The notes under the pieces: model-generated
Told to the model about the DNA's origin: nothing
What the model saw: the letters and a program-made list of their open reading frames with translations, nothing else
Database searches by the model: none
Translations under genes and position numbers: made by a program
Virus record (IMG/VR): IMGVR_UViG_3300033141_001636
Coordinates: 1 to 26,605 of that record
DNA length: 26,605 nucleotides
Reading direction: 5' to 3' (one strand)
Source of the DNA: a virus
Shown here: piece after piece, positions 16,361 to 24,458 of the stretch
Layout: every line of letters begins with the position of its first letter
Numbering within the stretch: position 1 is the first letter of the stretch

Positions 16361-16534
16361 ATGAAGTTTAAAAATGTATCAAACAAAGATTTGGCTATCC
16401 CCGGCATTGGATTAGTTAAATCAGGTGAAATCAAAAATATGCCAAAGGGCTTCTGCAATGCTAACTTTGAAAAAGTTGAGCCAAAAAAGGTCAGTGAGAA
16501 GCCAAAAGATAATAAAGATAAAAAACTTATATGA
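16361..16534 (+). CDS. Small head/tail accessory protein (57 aa)
   Basis: 57 residues ending in an ATGA overlap with the tail tube gene. The sequence FKNVSNKDLAIPGIGLVKSG then MPKGFCNANFEKVEPKK follows a pattern I know from small phage proteins near head-tail genes: a compact beta unit with a PGIG turn and an NPNFE-like ending, followed by a charged tail. Its biochemical role is unknown. The pattern and tight coupling make it a real gene. Confidence 0.7.
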   Translation: MKFKNVSNKDLAIPGIGLVKSGEIKNMPKGFCNANFEKVEPKKVSEKPKDNKDKKLI

Positions 16535-17733
16535 CCAATTACTTAGGAGATAAAAGTTATTTAGCAATAAAGGTTGAGGCAACAGAAAATACACCAATTA
16601 AACCAGATGTATTTATTCCTCTTATTAAAGGAGATATTGTATCAATTCTAAATAGAGAACCAGACAATAGAATGGCCGGACTTGATTGGAAATCAGACGA
16701 TTTATTAAAAGGACGCCACACGCACGAAGGAACTCTTGAACTTTATTGTGACGCAGATACTCTTGGCCATATCTTAAATATGACTTATAAAAAAGGAGTA
16801 ACGGCAGGCGATGCAGCTAATGGATATACTCACCCATTTACAGCGGCAGATCCAAAGAGTTATACAATAGAAATCCAAAAAGGATTATATGCTCAAAGAT
16901 TTTGGGGAGTAAAAGCAGACAATTTGAGATTAGAGTTTGATAACAACAAGATGAAAGCGACTATTGATGTTAAAGCAGTTGGCCAAGTCAGCACAGGAAA
17001 GTTAGAAGTTGCTTTAACAGGAGCAGGAATGACAGAGGTAGTATTACAACAAGATTATGTTAGAAATCCAACAGAAGGACTAAAAGTAGGAGATGTAATA
17101 ACTGTAGGTGGAGTTGATGTAGAATTGACAGGAGTTGAGGCAGACGGAGTGACTGTAACATTTGCGGCAGAAACAATAACAGCAGCAAAAGGTGATTCAG
17201 TATATCTTAAAGCACAAGATTATTCCTATGTGGCATCACAAGAGCCATTATTTGAAGGTGACGCATTGGTTGGAGTAGGAGCAGACGATACGGCAGCAGA
17301 TACTGCAGCAGAATCAAAGGCAACGGCAACACCATTTCAAGAGTTTATTCTTAATCTAAAAAACAATTTATTACAACAAGCAACAACAGGACAGCACGAT
17401 CCTATAAAGTTATTGCCACAAGTTAAAGAAGGACAAGTAACGACAAAAAAACTATTTGAAAATGTAGACCAACACGAAAAATGGTTAGCATTAGACAAGC
17501 AGGCAATGACAATAGTTGTAAAAGGAAAGTTTATTAAAGATGATAGAACAACTTGGGAATTATTGACGGTCAATCTTTATAAGATTAAACTTAATCCGAA
17601 TGTAAATGCTGTTAATGTAGGAGAATATATTTATGATGAGCAAACATTTGAAATCCTATATGATAGAGGCGATGGTAAAGCCATTGCTATTGATTTAGTA
17701 AACAATACTTCGGGAGCGGATTATGGAGATTAG
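16531..17733 (+). CDS. Major tail tube protein
   Basis: 400 residues. The pattern SYLAIKVEATENTPIKPDVF at the N-terminus, then MAGLDWKSDDLLKGRHTHEG, ELYCDADTLGHILNM and YTHPFTAADPKSYTIEIQKG with FWGVKADNLRLEFD, matches the phage tail tube family that polymerises around the tape measure. The length is above the 200-330 usual for tube proteins: residues 155-265 contain an extra beta-rich insert (TEVVLQQDYVRNPTEGLKVG and DVELTGVEADGVTV). The C-terminus resumes the core (IKLNPNVNAVNVGEYIYDEQ). A mobile HNH gene follows directly, separating it from the tail chaperone. Confidence 0.8.
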   Translation: MTNYLGDKSYLAIKVEATENTPIKPDVFIPLIKGDIVSILNREPDNRMAGLDWKSDDLLKGRHTHEGTLELYCDADTLGHILNMTYKKGVTAGDAANGYTHPFTAADPKSYTIEIQKGLYAQRFWGVKADNLRLEFDNNKMKATIDVKAVGQVSTGKLEVALTGAGMTEVVLQQDYVRNPTEGLKVGDVITVGGVDVELTGVEADGVTVTFAAETITAAKGDSVYLKAQDYSYVASQEPLFEGDALVGVGADDTAADTAAESKATATPFQEFILNLKNNLLQQATTGQHDPIKLLPQVKEGQVTTKKLFENVDQHEKWLALDKQAMTIVVKGKFIKDDRTTWELLTVNLYKIKLNPNVNAVNVGEYIYDEQTFEILYDRGDGKAIAIDLVNNTSGADYGD

Positions 17734-17742
17734 TATAATTGT

Positions 17743-17796
17743 ATGGCATTAAAAGGTAAAAAATTAACCGAGGAACATAAACGGAAAATAGGTAAA
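17743..17796 (+). repeat. 54 bp direct repeat, copy B (5' end of HNH gene 2)
   Basis: Partner of the repeat at 15192-15245, with one mismatch (base 49). The two genes start at the same first base of the repeat and diverge straight after it, so the shared tract could be the crossover point for module swaps. Confidence 0.9.
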
Positions 17797-18348
17797 GCCA
17801 ATAAAGGCAAAAAACTAACAGAAAAACATAAACAAAAATTAAGAGAAGCAACCTTAAAAAATCCAACAAGATATTGGTTAGGGAAAAAACGAATACCATT
17901 ATTAGAAGAAACAAAAGAAAAAATAAGAAAAAAATTAAAAGGAAATACTCACGGATTTCAAAAAGGGAAACATACTTCTCTTAAGACAGAATTCAAGAAA
18001 GGACAAATACCTTGGAATAAAAATAGAAAAGGAAAACAAATACCTTGGAATAAAGGATTAAAAGGATTTAGAGCAGGAGAAAAATGTCATTTTTGGAAAG
18101 GCGGAATTACTCCAATAAATGCTAAGATTAGAAATTCACTTGAAATGAAATTATGGCGTGAAGCAGTATTTGAAAGAGATAATTATACTTGTAGATTTTG
18201 TGGAAAGAGAGGTGGTAATTTAGAAGCAGACCATATAAAACCATTTGCTCAATACCCCGAATTAAGATTTGCGATTGATAATGGTAGAACTCTTTGTAAA
18301 GAATGCCACAAAAAAACAGATAGTTATCTAAATAGATGGACTAATTAA
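17743..18348 (+). CDS. NUMOD3-HNH homing endonuclease, copy 2
   Basis: 201 residues. NUMOD3-type repeats ([50 protein letters not shown]) precede an HNH domain at about 148-195: [30 protein letters not shown]. The two HNH genes are different enzymes that share the first 16-18 codons nearly exactly at DNA level. It lies between the tail tube and the tail chaperone, again at a boundary between essential genes. Confidence 0.9.
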   Translation: MALKGKKLTEEHKRKIGKANKGKKLTEKHKQKLREATLKNPTRYWLGKKRIPLLEETKEKIRKKLKGNTHGFQKGKHTSLKTEFKKGQIPWNKNRKGKQIPWNKGLKGFRAGEKCHFWKGGITPINAKIRNSLEMKLWREAVFERDNYTCRFCGKRGGNLEADHIKPFAQYPELRFAIDNGRTLCKECHKKTDSYLNRWTN

Positions 18349-18363
18349 ATAACTTAAAATAAA

Positions 18364-18699
18364 ATGAGAGAAACAAGAGTAATTAAAACTCCAAGTGGAG
18401 ATAGTGTTGAAATTAAAACTTATATTATAGGCCGGGAAATTGAAACAATAGAGGATATTATGTATTCAGGAGTTAAAGATCCTGACGGAAAATTTAAGTT
18501 TACATTTCTTAGACGACAAACCCATAAACTAATAGAAATAATGGTTGTTTCTATTAACGGAAAAAAAGAAAAAATACTTGATACCATTCTTGATATGAAA
18601 GCAGATGACTATATTTTTATAACAGAAAAACTACAAGAAATAACTGGTGGAAAAACAGATGATCCTGAAACAAAAAAAAAAGATTTAAAAAACGATTAG
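18364..18699 (+). CDS. Tail assembly chaperone, short form (gpG-like)
   Basis: 111 residues. Position between the tube and tape measure genes, the beta-rich N-terminus (RVIKTPSGDSVEIKTYIIGR) and helical C-terminal half (FLRRQTHKLIEIMVVSINGK) fit the gpG-like chaperone that coats the tape measure during tail assembly. It ends KKDLKND and stop, immediately after a run of ten A. A longer frame continues in -1 phase, giving the GT form. Confidence 0.75.
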   Translation: MRETRVIKTPSGDSVEIKTYIIGREIETIEDIMYSGVKDPDGKFKFTFLRRQTHKLIEIMVVSINGKKEKILDTILDMKADDYIFITEKLQEITGGKTDDPETKKKDLKND

Positions 18700-18848
18700 A
18701 TATAGCAGTTGTTTGTCACGAAATGAGTTGGGATTATCATACTTATATGAACCAACCAACTTGGTTTATTAAACTTGTTTCTAATTTAATATTAAATAAT
18801 AGGAATGATAGTTCAAAAATTACAGATTTTAATAGACGCCCAAGATAG
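18364..18848 (+). CDS. Tail assembly chaperone, frameshifted GT form
   Basis: Reading joins frame 0 (18364-18681) to the -1 frame (18681-18848) at the ten-A run, giving about 161 residues. The -1 frame encodes RFKKRLDIAVVCHEMSWDYH then TYMNQPTWFIKLVSNLI, which resembles the T part of siphovirus chaperones. It has no stop back to the slippery tract and overlaps the tape measure start by 44 bp. In lambda the G and GT proteins are made in a fixed ratio, G for coating and GT for binding the tail tube. The T part alone could start at the ATG at 18723, but fusion is the family norm. Confidence 0.75.
18672..18681 (+). other. Slippery tract for programmed -1 frameshifting
   Basis: Ten A residues read in frame 0 as (AC)A AAA AAA AAA before GAT. 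Two adjacent AAA codons can re-pair in the -1 frame (A AAA AAA type heptamer). The short form stops 16 bases downstream. I see no strong pseudoknot or upstream SD-like stimulator. Confidence 0.7.
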
Positions 18849-20385
18849 ATCAACAAAAAAAATAAAGAATATCAAACGGGCTATAATAGGTATGAGCGCG
18901 GCTATTACTGCTGCGAGCGCTTTATCTGTTAAAGCATATATGGCCCAAGAGAGAGCAGAGGCAAGATTAGAACATTTGACGAAGCAAATATCAGACGCCA
19001 CAGACGAGCAGATAGATTCATTAAAAAATCAAGCAAAAGCATTACAACAAGTTGGGGTTGTAGGAGATGAAGTGGCTATGGTAGGACAATCTCAATTAGC
19101 CACTTTTGCCTTGAATACAGATCAAATAAATAAGTTAACGCCGGCTTTATTAGATATGGCCGTTGCATTGAAAGGCGCAAATGTTACACAAGAGGATATG
19201 TTGACAACAGCGAATGCTATTGGCCGGGCCATTGACGGTGGAGCAGGAGCATTAACAAGATATGGAATTAGTTTAACAGACACACAAAAAAAGTTATTTT
19301 CAACTGCAAACAGAATGGAAAGAGTATCAATGTTGTCAGAGATTTTAGAGGGCAACTATGGTGGACTAAATGAAGCAATGAGAGATACAGCAGAGGGTGG
19401 ATTAAAAGCATTAAGAAATAATATAGGAGATTTATCAGAAAAGTTAGGAGAAGCAATAGCAATAGCCGGGAAACCTCTTTTATCAAGATTAGTAGAAATG
19501 TCAACGACTATGAATGAAAGCGGAAAAGAGGTTAATCAGTTATCTTTATCATTTTTAGGATTGAGTAAGTTTACATATGATGTTATAAATGGAATGAGAG
19601 TTATAGCATTACAAGTAGAAAAAGCGAGTATAAAATTTAATATGTTTTGGACTTCTCTTGGTGGATTACTTGGTAAAGATCCTGTTTTTGTAAAAAGATT
19701 AGAGGAAATTAACGATTCATTATTAAAGATTGGAACGAATGCCCAAGATTTTTCAGAGGAAATAAGATTTTTAAGAGAACAAGTATTAGATGGAACAGAT
19801 GCTGAATTTAAAGGATTGGGAATTATAGGTAGTGATGCAATGGAAGCTATTGAAAAAGCAACTGAAAGAACAAAAGATGAAATAAATGAAACAAAAAGTT
19901 TAATAAATAGTTTAGAAAATGATTTACAAAATATTATAGATATTGAAAAAGAGAGATTTGAACAGGAAAAAGATTATGGAACTTCTATAGCGGAAGCGTA
20001 TGTTGAGCAAGAAAATAAAATTAAAGATATAAGAGATAGATTAAGTAAAGAAACAGATAATGAAGAAAGTGATAGATTGGCAAAAGAACTTACGAGAGAG
20101 CAAGAAGCATTAAATAAAAGAAGCCATTTATTAAAACTTTATTACTCACAAATACAAGAGGAAAGACGATCAGCAGGACTAACAGAATTTGGCAGGGAAG
20201 TAGAAAGTATTGAAGCAGGCCAAAGAGCATTTGAAACAGGTCAAACAACTCAATTAAAGGAGATAGCCCATACATATAATTTTGATTTTAGTGGATCAAA
20301 TATATCTGATAAAGAAAAATTAACAAGTGATATTATTGAAGCGATTAATCGCGCTTCAGAACTTAATCAAATAAGCGGGGAATAA
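18805..20385 (+). CDS. Tape measure protein
   Basis: 526 residues. This protein sets tail length and is ejected with the DNA. The N-terminus (IVQKLQILIDAQDRSTKKIK) is the usual start, followed by an Ala-rich hydrophobic helix (IGMSAAITAASALSVKAYMA). Residues 60-240 (LATFALNTDQINKLTPALLD, DGGAGALTRYGISLTDTQKK, NNIGDLSEKLGEAIAIAGKP) match the phage tail tape-measure core. The C-terminal 200 residues are charged coiled-coil. The length is short: at the usual ~1.5 angstrom per residue the tail would be roughly 80 nm. The start at 18805 lies inside the -1 chaperone frame and has a GGA just before it. Confidence 0.88.
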   Translation: MIVQKLQILIDAQDRSTKKIKNIKRAIIGMSAAITAASALSVKAYMAQERAEARLEHLTKQISDATDEQIDSLKNQAKALQQVGVVGDEVAMVGQSQLATFALNTDQINKLTPALLDMAVALKGANVTQEDMLTTANAIGRAIDGGAGALTRYGISLTDTQKKLFSTANRMERVSMLSEILEGNYGGLNEAMRDTAEGGLKALRNNIGDLSEKLGEAIAIAGKPLLSRLVEMSTTMNESGKEVNQLSLSFLGLSKFTYDVINGMRVIALQVEKASIKFNMFWTSLGGLLGKDPVFVKRLEEINDSLLKIGTNAQDFSEEIRFLREQVLDGTDAEFKGLGIIGSDAMEAIEKATERTKDEINETKSLINSLENDLQNIIDIEKERFEQEKDYGTSIAEAYVEQENKIKDIRDRLSKETDNEESDRLAKELTREQEALNKRSHLLKLYYSQIQEERRSAGLTEFGREVESIEAGQRAFETGQTTQLKEIAHTYNFDFSGSNISDKEKLTSDIIEAINRASELNQISGE

Positions 20386-20386
20386 A

Positions 20387-21697
20387 ATGTCAGTATCAGT
20401 AAAATACGATTCAACAGAAATAGTCAATACAACATACACGCCTAGATTTATTAAACACGATTCAGCAACAAGGCGTATATTGACAAGATTAGAATTGGCC
20501 AGAGATGACGGGAGTGTCTTGGTGTCAGATAGACGAGGAGAAAAGATTATAGCTTGTCAGGGATATTTAGCCGGGACAAGTGAGTCGGATTTAGAAACTA
20601 AAATAGATAGTTTCAAGGAATTGTTTAGCAGGCAAGAAAAAAACCTTGATATTTTACGACCGGCCGGCGGAACAACAAGGCGATATGTTGCCACTTGCAC
20701 AAGACATAATTTTAACAGGGATCATTTTCATTTATTATTTGTTCCGTGGACAGCAGAATTTATAGTATTAAGTGGAGAAGGCAAAGACACAAATGAAACA
20801 ACTGCGATTGATGAAGTTTTAACAGCAGTAGCAACCCCATATACAGGTAGCTTTTCTATGTTAGGAAGCAAGCCAGCAAAGCCGACAGAAATTAAAATGG
20901 TATTACAACAAAACTGGGCAGACATTAAAGGAATACAATGGGAAAATCTTGACACAGAAGAAAAAATTATAGTGACAAAAGATGTAAATTGGAATAATGG
21001 GAATTATGTTAAAATAAATTGTAATGATAGATCAGTTCAAGGAACACTTGGCGGATTAGCTTTGGACGATTTAAGATTTTATGGTATGTTCCCAACACAT
21101 TTAATAGGAACAAATAATTATAAAATAACAGCAGGGGGAATAGTTTGTCAACAAAATTATTTAGCTTCAGGTTCAATATCAAGTTTTTTTAATATAAATG
21201 CTCCTGCAAAATATAGAGCGCAAAGTTTTGAAATACCATATGCAGATGATACTTTTCAAGGAATTAGTATACCTGTTAGAAAAACAGGAACGCCGGGAAA
21301 TATAACTTGGAGAATAGAAACTGATAATAATGGAGAGCCGTCAGGAGTATTTGCTGATCCGGCTGGGCCTTCAGATGGAACTATTGCGGCCGGTGATGTT
21401 GGAGCAGCAACAGCTTGGCTAACAAGTTATTCAAATAACTTATGGGAATTAAGTGCTAACACAAGATATTGGTTAGTATTAAGAACAGCAGGAACTTCAG
21501 GAGCTGATTATTATAGTTTTGGATATGATTTTGGTGCTGGATATTCAAAAGGATTTTATTCAGCAAGTGATGATACAGGAACAACTTGGACACCAAATAA
21601 AACAAGAGATTTTTATTTTCAATTAAGATTTGGAGGAGAACCACAAGCAGGATCGCAGATTGATTTAACGGTAAAATATCATAAAACATATTTATAA
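20387..21697 (+). CDS. Distal tail protein (Dit) with inserted carbohydrate-binding-like domain
   Basis: 436 residues. Residues 1-245 fit a Dit ring protein: RRILTRLELARDDGSVLVSD, RRGEKIIACQGYLAGTSESD and LRPAGGTTRRYVATCTRHNF, then the second barrel and FPTHLIGTNNYKI. The barrel closes at the very end (AGSQIDLTVKYHKTYL). Between about 251 and 416 lies an extra beta domain (AQSFEIPYADDTFQGISIPV, NITWRIETDNNGEPSGV, ELSANTRYWLVLRTAG) of the jelly-roll type seen in sugar-binding modules. Evolved Dits with such insertions in lactococcal phages help hold the host cell wall. The gene has a rare SD-like GGGGA 8 bp before its ATG and a 1-base overlap with the next gene. Confidence 0.75.
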   Translation: MSVSVKYDSTEIVNTTYTPRFIKHDSATRRILTRLELARDDGSVLVSDRRGEKIIACQGYLAGTSESDLETKIDSFKELFSRQEKNLDILRPAGGTTRRYVATCTRHNFNRDHFHLLFVPWTAEFIVLSGEGKDTNETTAIDEVLTAVATPYTGSFSMLGSKPAKPTEIKMVLQQNWADIKGIQWENLDTEEKIIVTKDVNWNNGNYVKINCNDRSVQGTLGGLALDDLRFYGMFPTHLIGTNNYKITAGGIVCQQNYLASGSISSFFNINAPAKYRAQSFEIPYADDTFQGISIPVRKTGTPGNITWRIETDNNGEPSGVFADPAGPSDGTIAAGDVGAATAWLTSYSNNLWELSANTRYWLVLRTAGTSGADYYSFGYDFGAGYSKGFYSASDDTGTTWTPNKTRDFYFQLRFGGEPQAGSQIDLTVKYHKTYL

Positions 21698-22857
21698 TGA
21701 AAAAAGTTTTAATAAAAGTTTATAATTCTAATGGCGATTATTTAGATATTTGGAAAGATGCTACCTTTAAGGGATTTGAAAAAAGATTAAATGGTGGCCT
21801 TGGAGAATGTCTAATTGACTTAGGCAGAGAGTTTGATTATGGTGGGGACGATTTAGTTCTTGGAAATCATATAGAGATTTTGATATCAGACGGCGAAAGC
21901 GTAGTTGAACTTGGAGATATGTATAGCACAGAGATAATTTATAAGGGATATATTTCTTTAATAGAGCCGAGAGTAATTGGAAAAAAAGAAGGTATTGTTG
22001 TTCATTGTCTTGGCCATTATACAAAATTAGCACAGGATATTTATAAGAACGGAACGACAACAACGATAGCAGAAGTAGCAACAGACGTCGGTGTAATTTT
22101 AAGAAATATAATGGATAGGTATATTGCCGAAACGACAAATCCTCAATTAAGTTATAACGACGAAACAATAGAGGAAACAGGAGACAACGCGGATTATACT
22201 TTTCAAATGAACACATATAGAGAAGCATTTGATAAAGTTCTCAGTTTAGCGCCAGCCGGTTGGTTTTATTGGATTGACGTGCAAGGTAAAGTTTATTTCA
22301 AAGCAAAGCCAACAGAGCCAACACATAGTTTTATATTTGGAAAAGATTTTACAGAGATCAAAATACAGAAATCAATGGAAAAAATAAGAAACGCAATGTT
22401 ATATTGGAATGGAGAAACTGGAGTAACAAAGATTTATAAACTTTATTCAGATCCAACCTCAATTCTTTTATACGATAGACGAGTTCAGAAGTATTTTGAC
22501 TACGGCGCAGACGCAGAAGCAACGGCAGATTTGATCGGCGCGAAGTTCTTGGCCGAGAATAAAGACCCAGAAATAAAATTGGTTTGTAAAATTTTAGATA
22601 ATAATTTAAGTGATAATAGGGGTTATGATATTGAAAGTATAAATCCCGGAGATACCTGTTCCTTTTATGGATTTGATAGTGAAGTTTCAGATATATTAAA
22701 AGACAATATGCTCATTTCAAGAGTTTATTATACACTTAACGAGGTTGAGATAACAGTAGAGGTAAAGAGATCAACCTTAATAGAGTGGCAAAGATTATTA
22801 AATAATAGGTTGGACGACAGGTCTGGCGACGGTAGTCCTTCCCCATACAGCGTTTAA
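21697..22857 (+). CDS. Tail hub / Tal-like baseplate protein without lysin domain
   Basis: 386 residues, the gene after Dit, where the tail-associated hub is expected. The sequence (KVLIKVYNSNGDYLDIWKDA, FKGFEKRLNGGLGECLIDLG, LGNHIEILISD, IYKGYISLIEPRV, GIVVHCLGHYTKLAQDIYK) fits the gp27-like hub fold that forms the trimeric tail tip. Later segments are MNTYREAFDKVLSLAPAGWF, IEWQRLLNNRLDD and an SPSPYSV end. It is short for a Tal: there is no peptidase, lysozyme or fibre extension, so host-wall digestion at infection would need another protein. Starts within ATAATGA at the end of Dit. Confidence 0.75.
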   Translation: MKKVLIKVYNSNGDYLDIWKDATFKGFEKRLNGGLGECLIDLGREFDYGGDDLVLGNHIEILISDGESVVELGDMYSTEIIYKGYISLIEPRVIGKKEGIVVHCLGHYTKLAQDIYKNGTTTTIAEVATDVGVILRNIMDRYIAETTNPQLSYNDETIEETGDNADYTFQMNTYREAFDKVLSLAPAGWFYWIDVQGKVYFKAKPTEPTHSFIFGKDFTEIKIQKSMEKIRNAMLYWNGETGVTKIYKLYSDPTSILLYDRRVQKYFDYGADAEATADLIGAKFLAENKDPEIKLVCKILDNNLSDNRGYDIESINPGDTCSFYGFDSEVSDILKDNMLISRVYYTLNEVEITVEVKRSTLIEWQRLLNNRLDDRSGDGSPSPYSV

Positions 22858-22867
22858 AAATTATTAT

Positions 22868-23107
22868 ATGTTAGAAGGAAATTTATTACAATTTGGTGGG
22901 CTTGGTTTGGCGGCTCTTACTATTGGAGCTTGGGCTAAATATGTTTTTAATCACCAGAAACATATGCAGAAATCAAATCAAGAAACTATGGACACTGTGC
23001 TAGGTGTAGTAGAAAAAAACACAGAGGCGATGACAACATTAAATGGCCTTGTTAAACAAGATATAGAAACGACAAAAGAGCTAAAACAAATAATACAGTA
23101 TAAGTAG
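22868..23107 (+). CDS. Holin-like membrane protein
   Basis: 79 residues. One hydrophobic N-terminal segment (LLQFGGLGLAALTIGAWAKY) is followed by a charged helix likely to be coiled (QETMDTVLGVVEKNTEAMTT then LKQIIQYK). This layout matches the BhlA/UviB or XhlA-type small lysis proteins that come just before endolysins. It could instead be a simple membrane anchor. Position between the tail hub and the M23 endopeptidase supports a lysis role. Confidence 0.65.
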   Translation: MLEGNLLQFGGLGLAALTIGAWAKYVFNHQKHMQKSNQETMDTVLGVVEKNTEAMTTLNGLVKQDIETTKELKQIIQYK

Positions 23108-23173
23108 CCAACTTTTGTATATAAATTGCAAATAGGGGCTATTCTGTGTGAATAATAGCACTAAAAAAAGTAT

Positions 23174-23959
23174 ATGAATACATTAAGAGATAAAATTAAA
23201 CTAGGATTACCATTTAAGGACTTCAAATGTAATACAATCACACAACATTTTGGAGTTAATGGTAGTTTTTATAAGCGTTATGGTTTAAAGGGCCATAATG
23301 GAATAGATCATTTAGCACCCCGTGGGACACCCATATTGGCCGTATGCGACGGGTATTGCTCAGGAGTCAAAACAACCAAAGAGGGCTATGGAATCTACGT
23401 CAGGCAAGCCTCAGGCGATATAGAATTGAACGGAAAGACAATTAGGTTAGATATTGTTTATGGCCATATGGAAAGAGTTAATTTACACAAAGGAAATAGG
23501 ATAATGAAAGGACAAGTTGTTGGGTGGGCCGATAACACCGGATACTCTATGGGCAACCATTTACATTTAGGAGTTAGGATTATGAATAGCGACGGCAATA
23601 TTGAGAATTACAAAAACGGATTTTTAGGATATTTTGATCACTATCCTCTTTTAGAAAATAAAATTAGTTGGTTGACTTATAGAAAATGGAAAGAGATATC
23701 TAAAATAACCGTGCCAGAATGGGAAATCACGCCGATAGATAAAAGATACGACATATCCGGGGAGAAAAGATTACCTTGGCCGACTTATATTTGGTTAGGG
23801 ATTAAATTACGCAGGCAGTTAACAGAGAGAGAACACGTCGCATTAGTTTATGGACATTGGTCATTTGAAGAAGTATTTAAAAATAAAGTTGGAGAACATT
23901 TTTTGTATTACACAAAGGACGAATATATAAATAGAATTAAAAATAATTTAGGTTTATGA
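23174..23959 (+). CDS. Endolysin: M23 (LytM-type) zinc metallopeptidase
   Basis: 261 residues. M23 enzymes cut peptide cross-bridges of peptidoglycan. All key residues are visible: H41 and D45 in GHNGIDH, H98 in VYGHM, and H129/H131 in GNHLHLGV. The domain spans about 20-140. The remaining 120 residues (WLTYRKWKEISKITVPEWEI, RKLPW-like and WLGIKLRRQLTEREHVALVY) are of unknown type and may bind the wall. There is no signal peptide, so release needs a holin. It ends in an ATGA overlap with a small membrane protein. Confidence 0.9.
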   Translation: MNTLRDKIKLGLPFKDFKCNTITQHFGVNGSFYKRYGLKGHNGIDHLAPRGTPILAVCDGYCSGVKTTKEGYGIYVRQASGDIELNGKTIRLDIVYGHMERVNLHKGNRIMKGQVVGWADNTGYSMGNHLHLGVRIMNSDGNIENYKNGFLGYFDHYPLLENKISWLTYRKWKEISKITVPEWEITPIDKRYDISGEKRLPWPTYIWLGIKLRRQLTEREHVALVYGHWSFEEVFKNKVGEHFLYYTKDEYINRIKNNLGL

Positions 23960-24126
23960 ATTATTCAAAAGAACTTTTACTTTTTGTTGCGACAACACTT
24001 GTTTCAGTTGGCGCTGTTCAAATTGCAGAAAATGTTTGGAGAGGAGTTGCTTTATTAGTTTTGGGTGCTTTAATCTTTGTAGGCAGAGGATTTTATAAAA
24101 AATATCTCTACAAACCAGAGGAATAA
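23956..24126 (+). CDS. Small membrane protein, second holin or lysis accessory (56 aa)
   Basis: 56 residues beginning in the endolysin stop codon (ATGA). Two hydrophobic stretches can be seen: LLLFVATTLVSVGAVQIA and VALLVLGALIFVG, separated by a short polar turn (ENVWRG) and followed by a basic tail (RGFYKKYLYKPEE). This fits a two-helix holin or antiholin. Coupling to the endolysin supports a lysis role. The stop is one base before the first DnaA-box repeat starts. Confidence 0.65.
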   Translation: MNYSKELLLFVATTLVSVGAVQIAENVWRGVALLVLGALIFVGRGFYKKYLYKPEE

Positions 24127-24190
24127 GTTATCCACAGGTTAGGTAGTTTTTGGAGGTTGCTTTTTTTATTATATCAGGCATACTTATAAT
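24126..24190 (+). promoter_or_regulatory. Upstream control region of the DnaA domain IV gene
   Basis: 64 intergenic bases containing DnaA box 1, the tract GCTTTTTTTATT (24159-24170) and TATAAT (24185-24190) directly next to the ATG. That TATAAT is too close to the start for a leadered message. TTGCTT (24157) with CATACT (24179) could give a leaderless message but is weak. The box lies where a bound protein could block or help RNA polymerase, so autoregulation is plausible. Confidence 0.4.
24128..24136 (+). promoter_or_regulatory. DnaA box 1 (perfect consensus TTATCCACA)
   Basis: A perfect R1-type DnaA box, 54 bases before the start of a gene for a DnaA domain IV protein. It belongs to a longer shared sequence, AAGTTATCCACAGgTTAGG, found again at the other end of that gene. 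After it comes a GCTTTTTTTATT tract. Confidence 0.85.
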
Positions 24191-24427
24191 ATGAAAAAAG
24201 AACTATCAATCATACAAACAATTTGTGAAAAACACGGAGTTAGTATTCTTGAATTATTAGGTTCTGGCCGTAGAAAAAAAATAATAGATGCCAGAGTAGA
24301 TTTAGTTTTAGAATTAAAAAGTTTAGGACTTTCCTTAACTGAAACAGGAATTTTATTGGGTAGACGAGATCACGCCACAATAAGGAAATTATTGAAAAAA
24401 GGACAGAAAAAGTTATCCACAGATTAG
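24191..24427 (+). CDS. Stand-alone DnaA domain IV (DnaA-box-binding) protein
   Basis: 78 residues covering only the DNA-binding domain of the bacterial initiator DnaA: helices IIQTICEKHGVSILELLGSG, then RRKKIIDARVDLVLELKSLG and the signature LSLTETGILLGRRDHATIRK. Host DnaA is about 450 residues with an AAA+ ATPase, which is absent here. Arg in the RRKK loop and Asp-His of RDHAT are the box-contacting residues in E. coli DnaA; the next Thr is Ala here. Two perfect boxes lie on either side of the gene, the second inside its last codons. Likely roles are a repressor/regulator of those sites, a competitor of host DnaA, or part of phage origin recognition. It is unlikely to load helicase by itself. 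Confidence 0.88.
   Translation: MKKELSIIQTICEKHGVSILELLGSGRRKKIIDARVDLVLELKSLGLSLTETGILLGRRDHATIRKLLKKGQKKLSTD
24413..24421 (+). promoter_or_regulatory. DnaA box 2 (perfect consensus TTATCCACA)
   Basis: Second perfect DnaA box, same orientation as the first and 285 bp away, read as codons for L-S-T near the end of the DnaA domain IV gene. The 19 bp context AAGTTATCCACAGaTTAGG differs from copy 1 by one base. GCTTTTTTTATT follows again, forming here the inverted repeat GCTTTTTT/AAAAAAGC (24429-24451), with TATAAT at 24453. Confidence 0.85.
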
Positions 24428-24452
24428 GGCTTTTTTTATTTTTAAAAAAGCG

Positions 24453-24458
24453 TATAAT
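24453..24458 (+). promoter_or_regulatory. -10 element (TATAAT) before the putative ncRNA
   Basis: A perfect -10 hexamer 32 bases after DnaA box 2. Transcription would begin near 24465. No good -35 is visible at 16-18 bases (only a T-rich tract), so an activator or the A/T tract itself may help. The DnaA box lies just upstream of the polymerase footprint. Confidence 0.4.

Noticed and set aside
23134-23154. Hairpin GCTATT/AATAGC between the holin-like gene and the endolysin
   Set aside because: Not a terminator: it is followed by A-rich, not T-rich, sequence, and there is no T-run for the other strand. The stem is only 6 bp.
24411-24451. The T-rich tract after the DnaA domain IV gene as an intrinsic terminator
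   Set aside because: The only stem available is A/T-rich (GCTTTTTT/AAAAAAGC) and no GC stem precedes the T-run. It looks more like an A/T tract beside the DnaA box.
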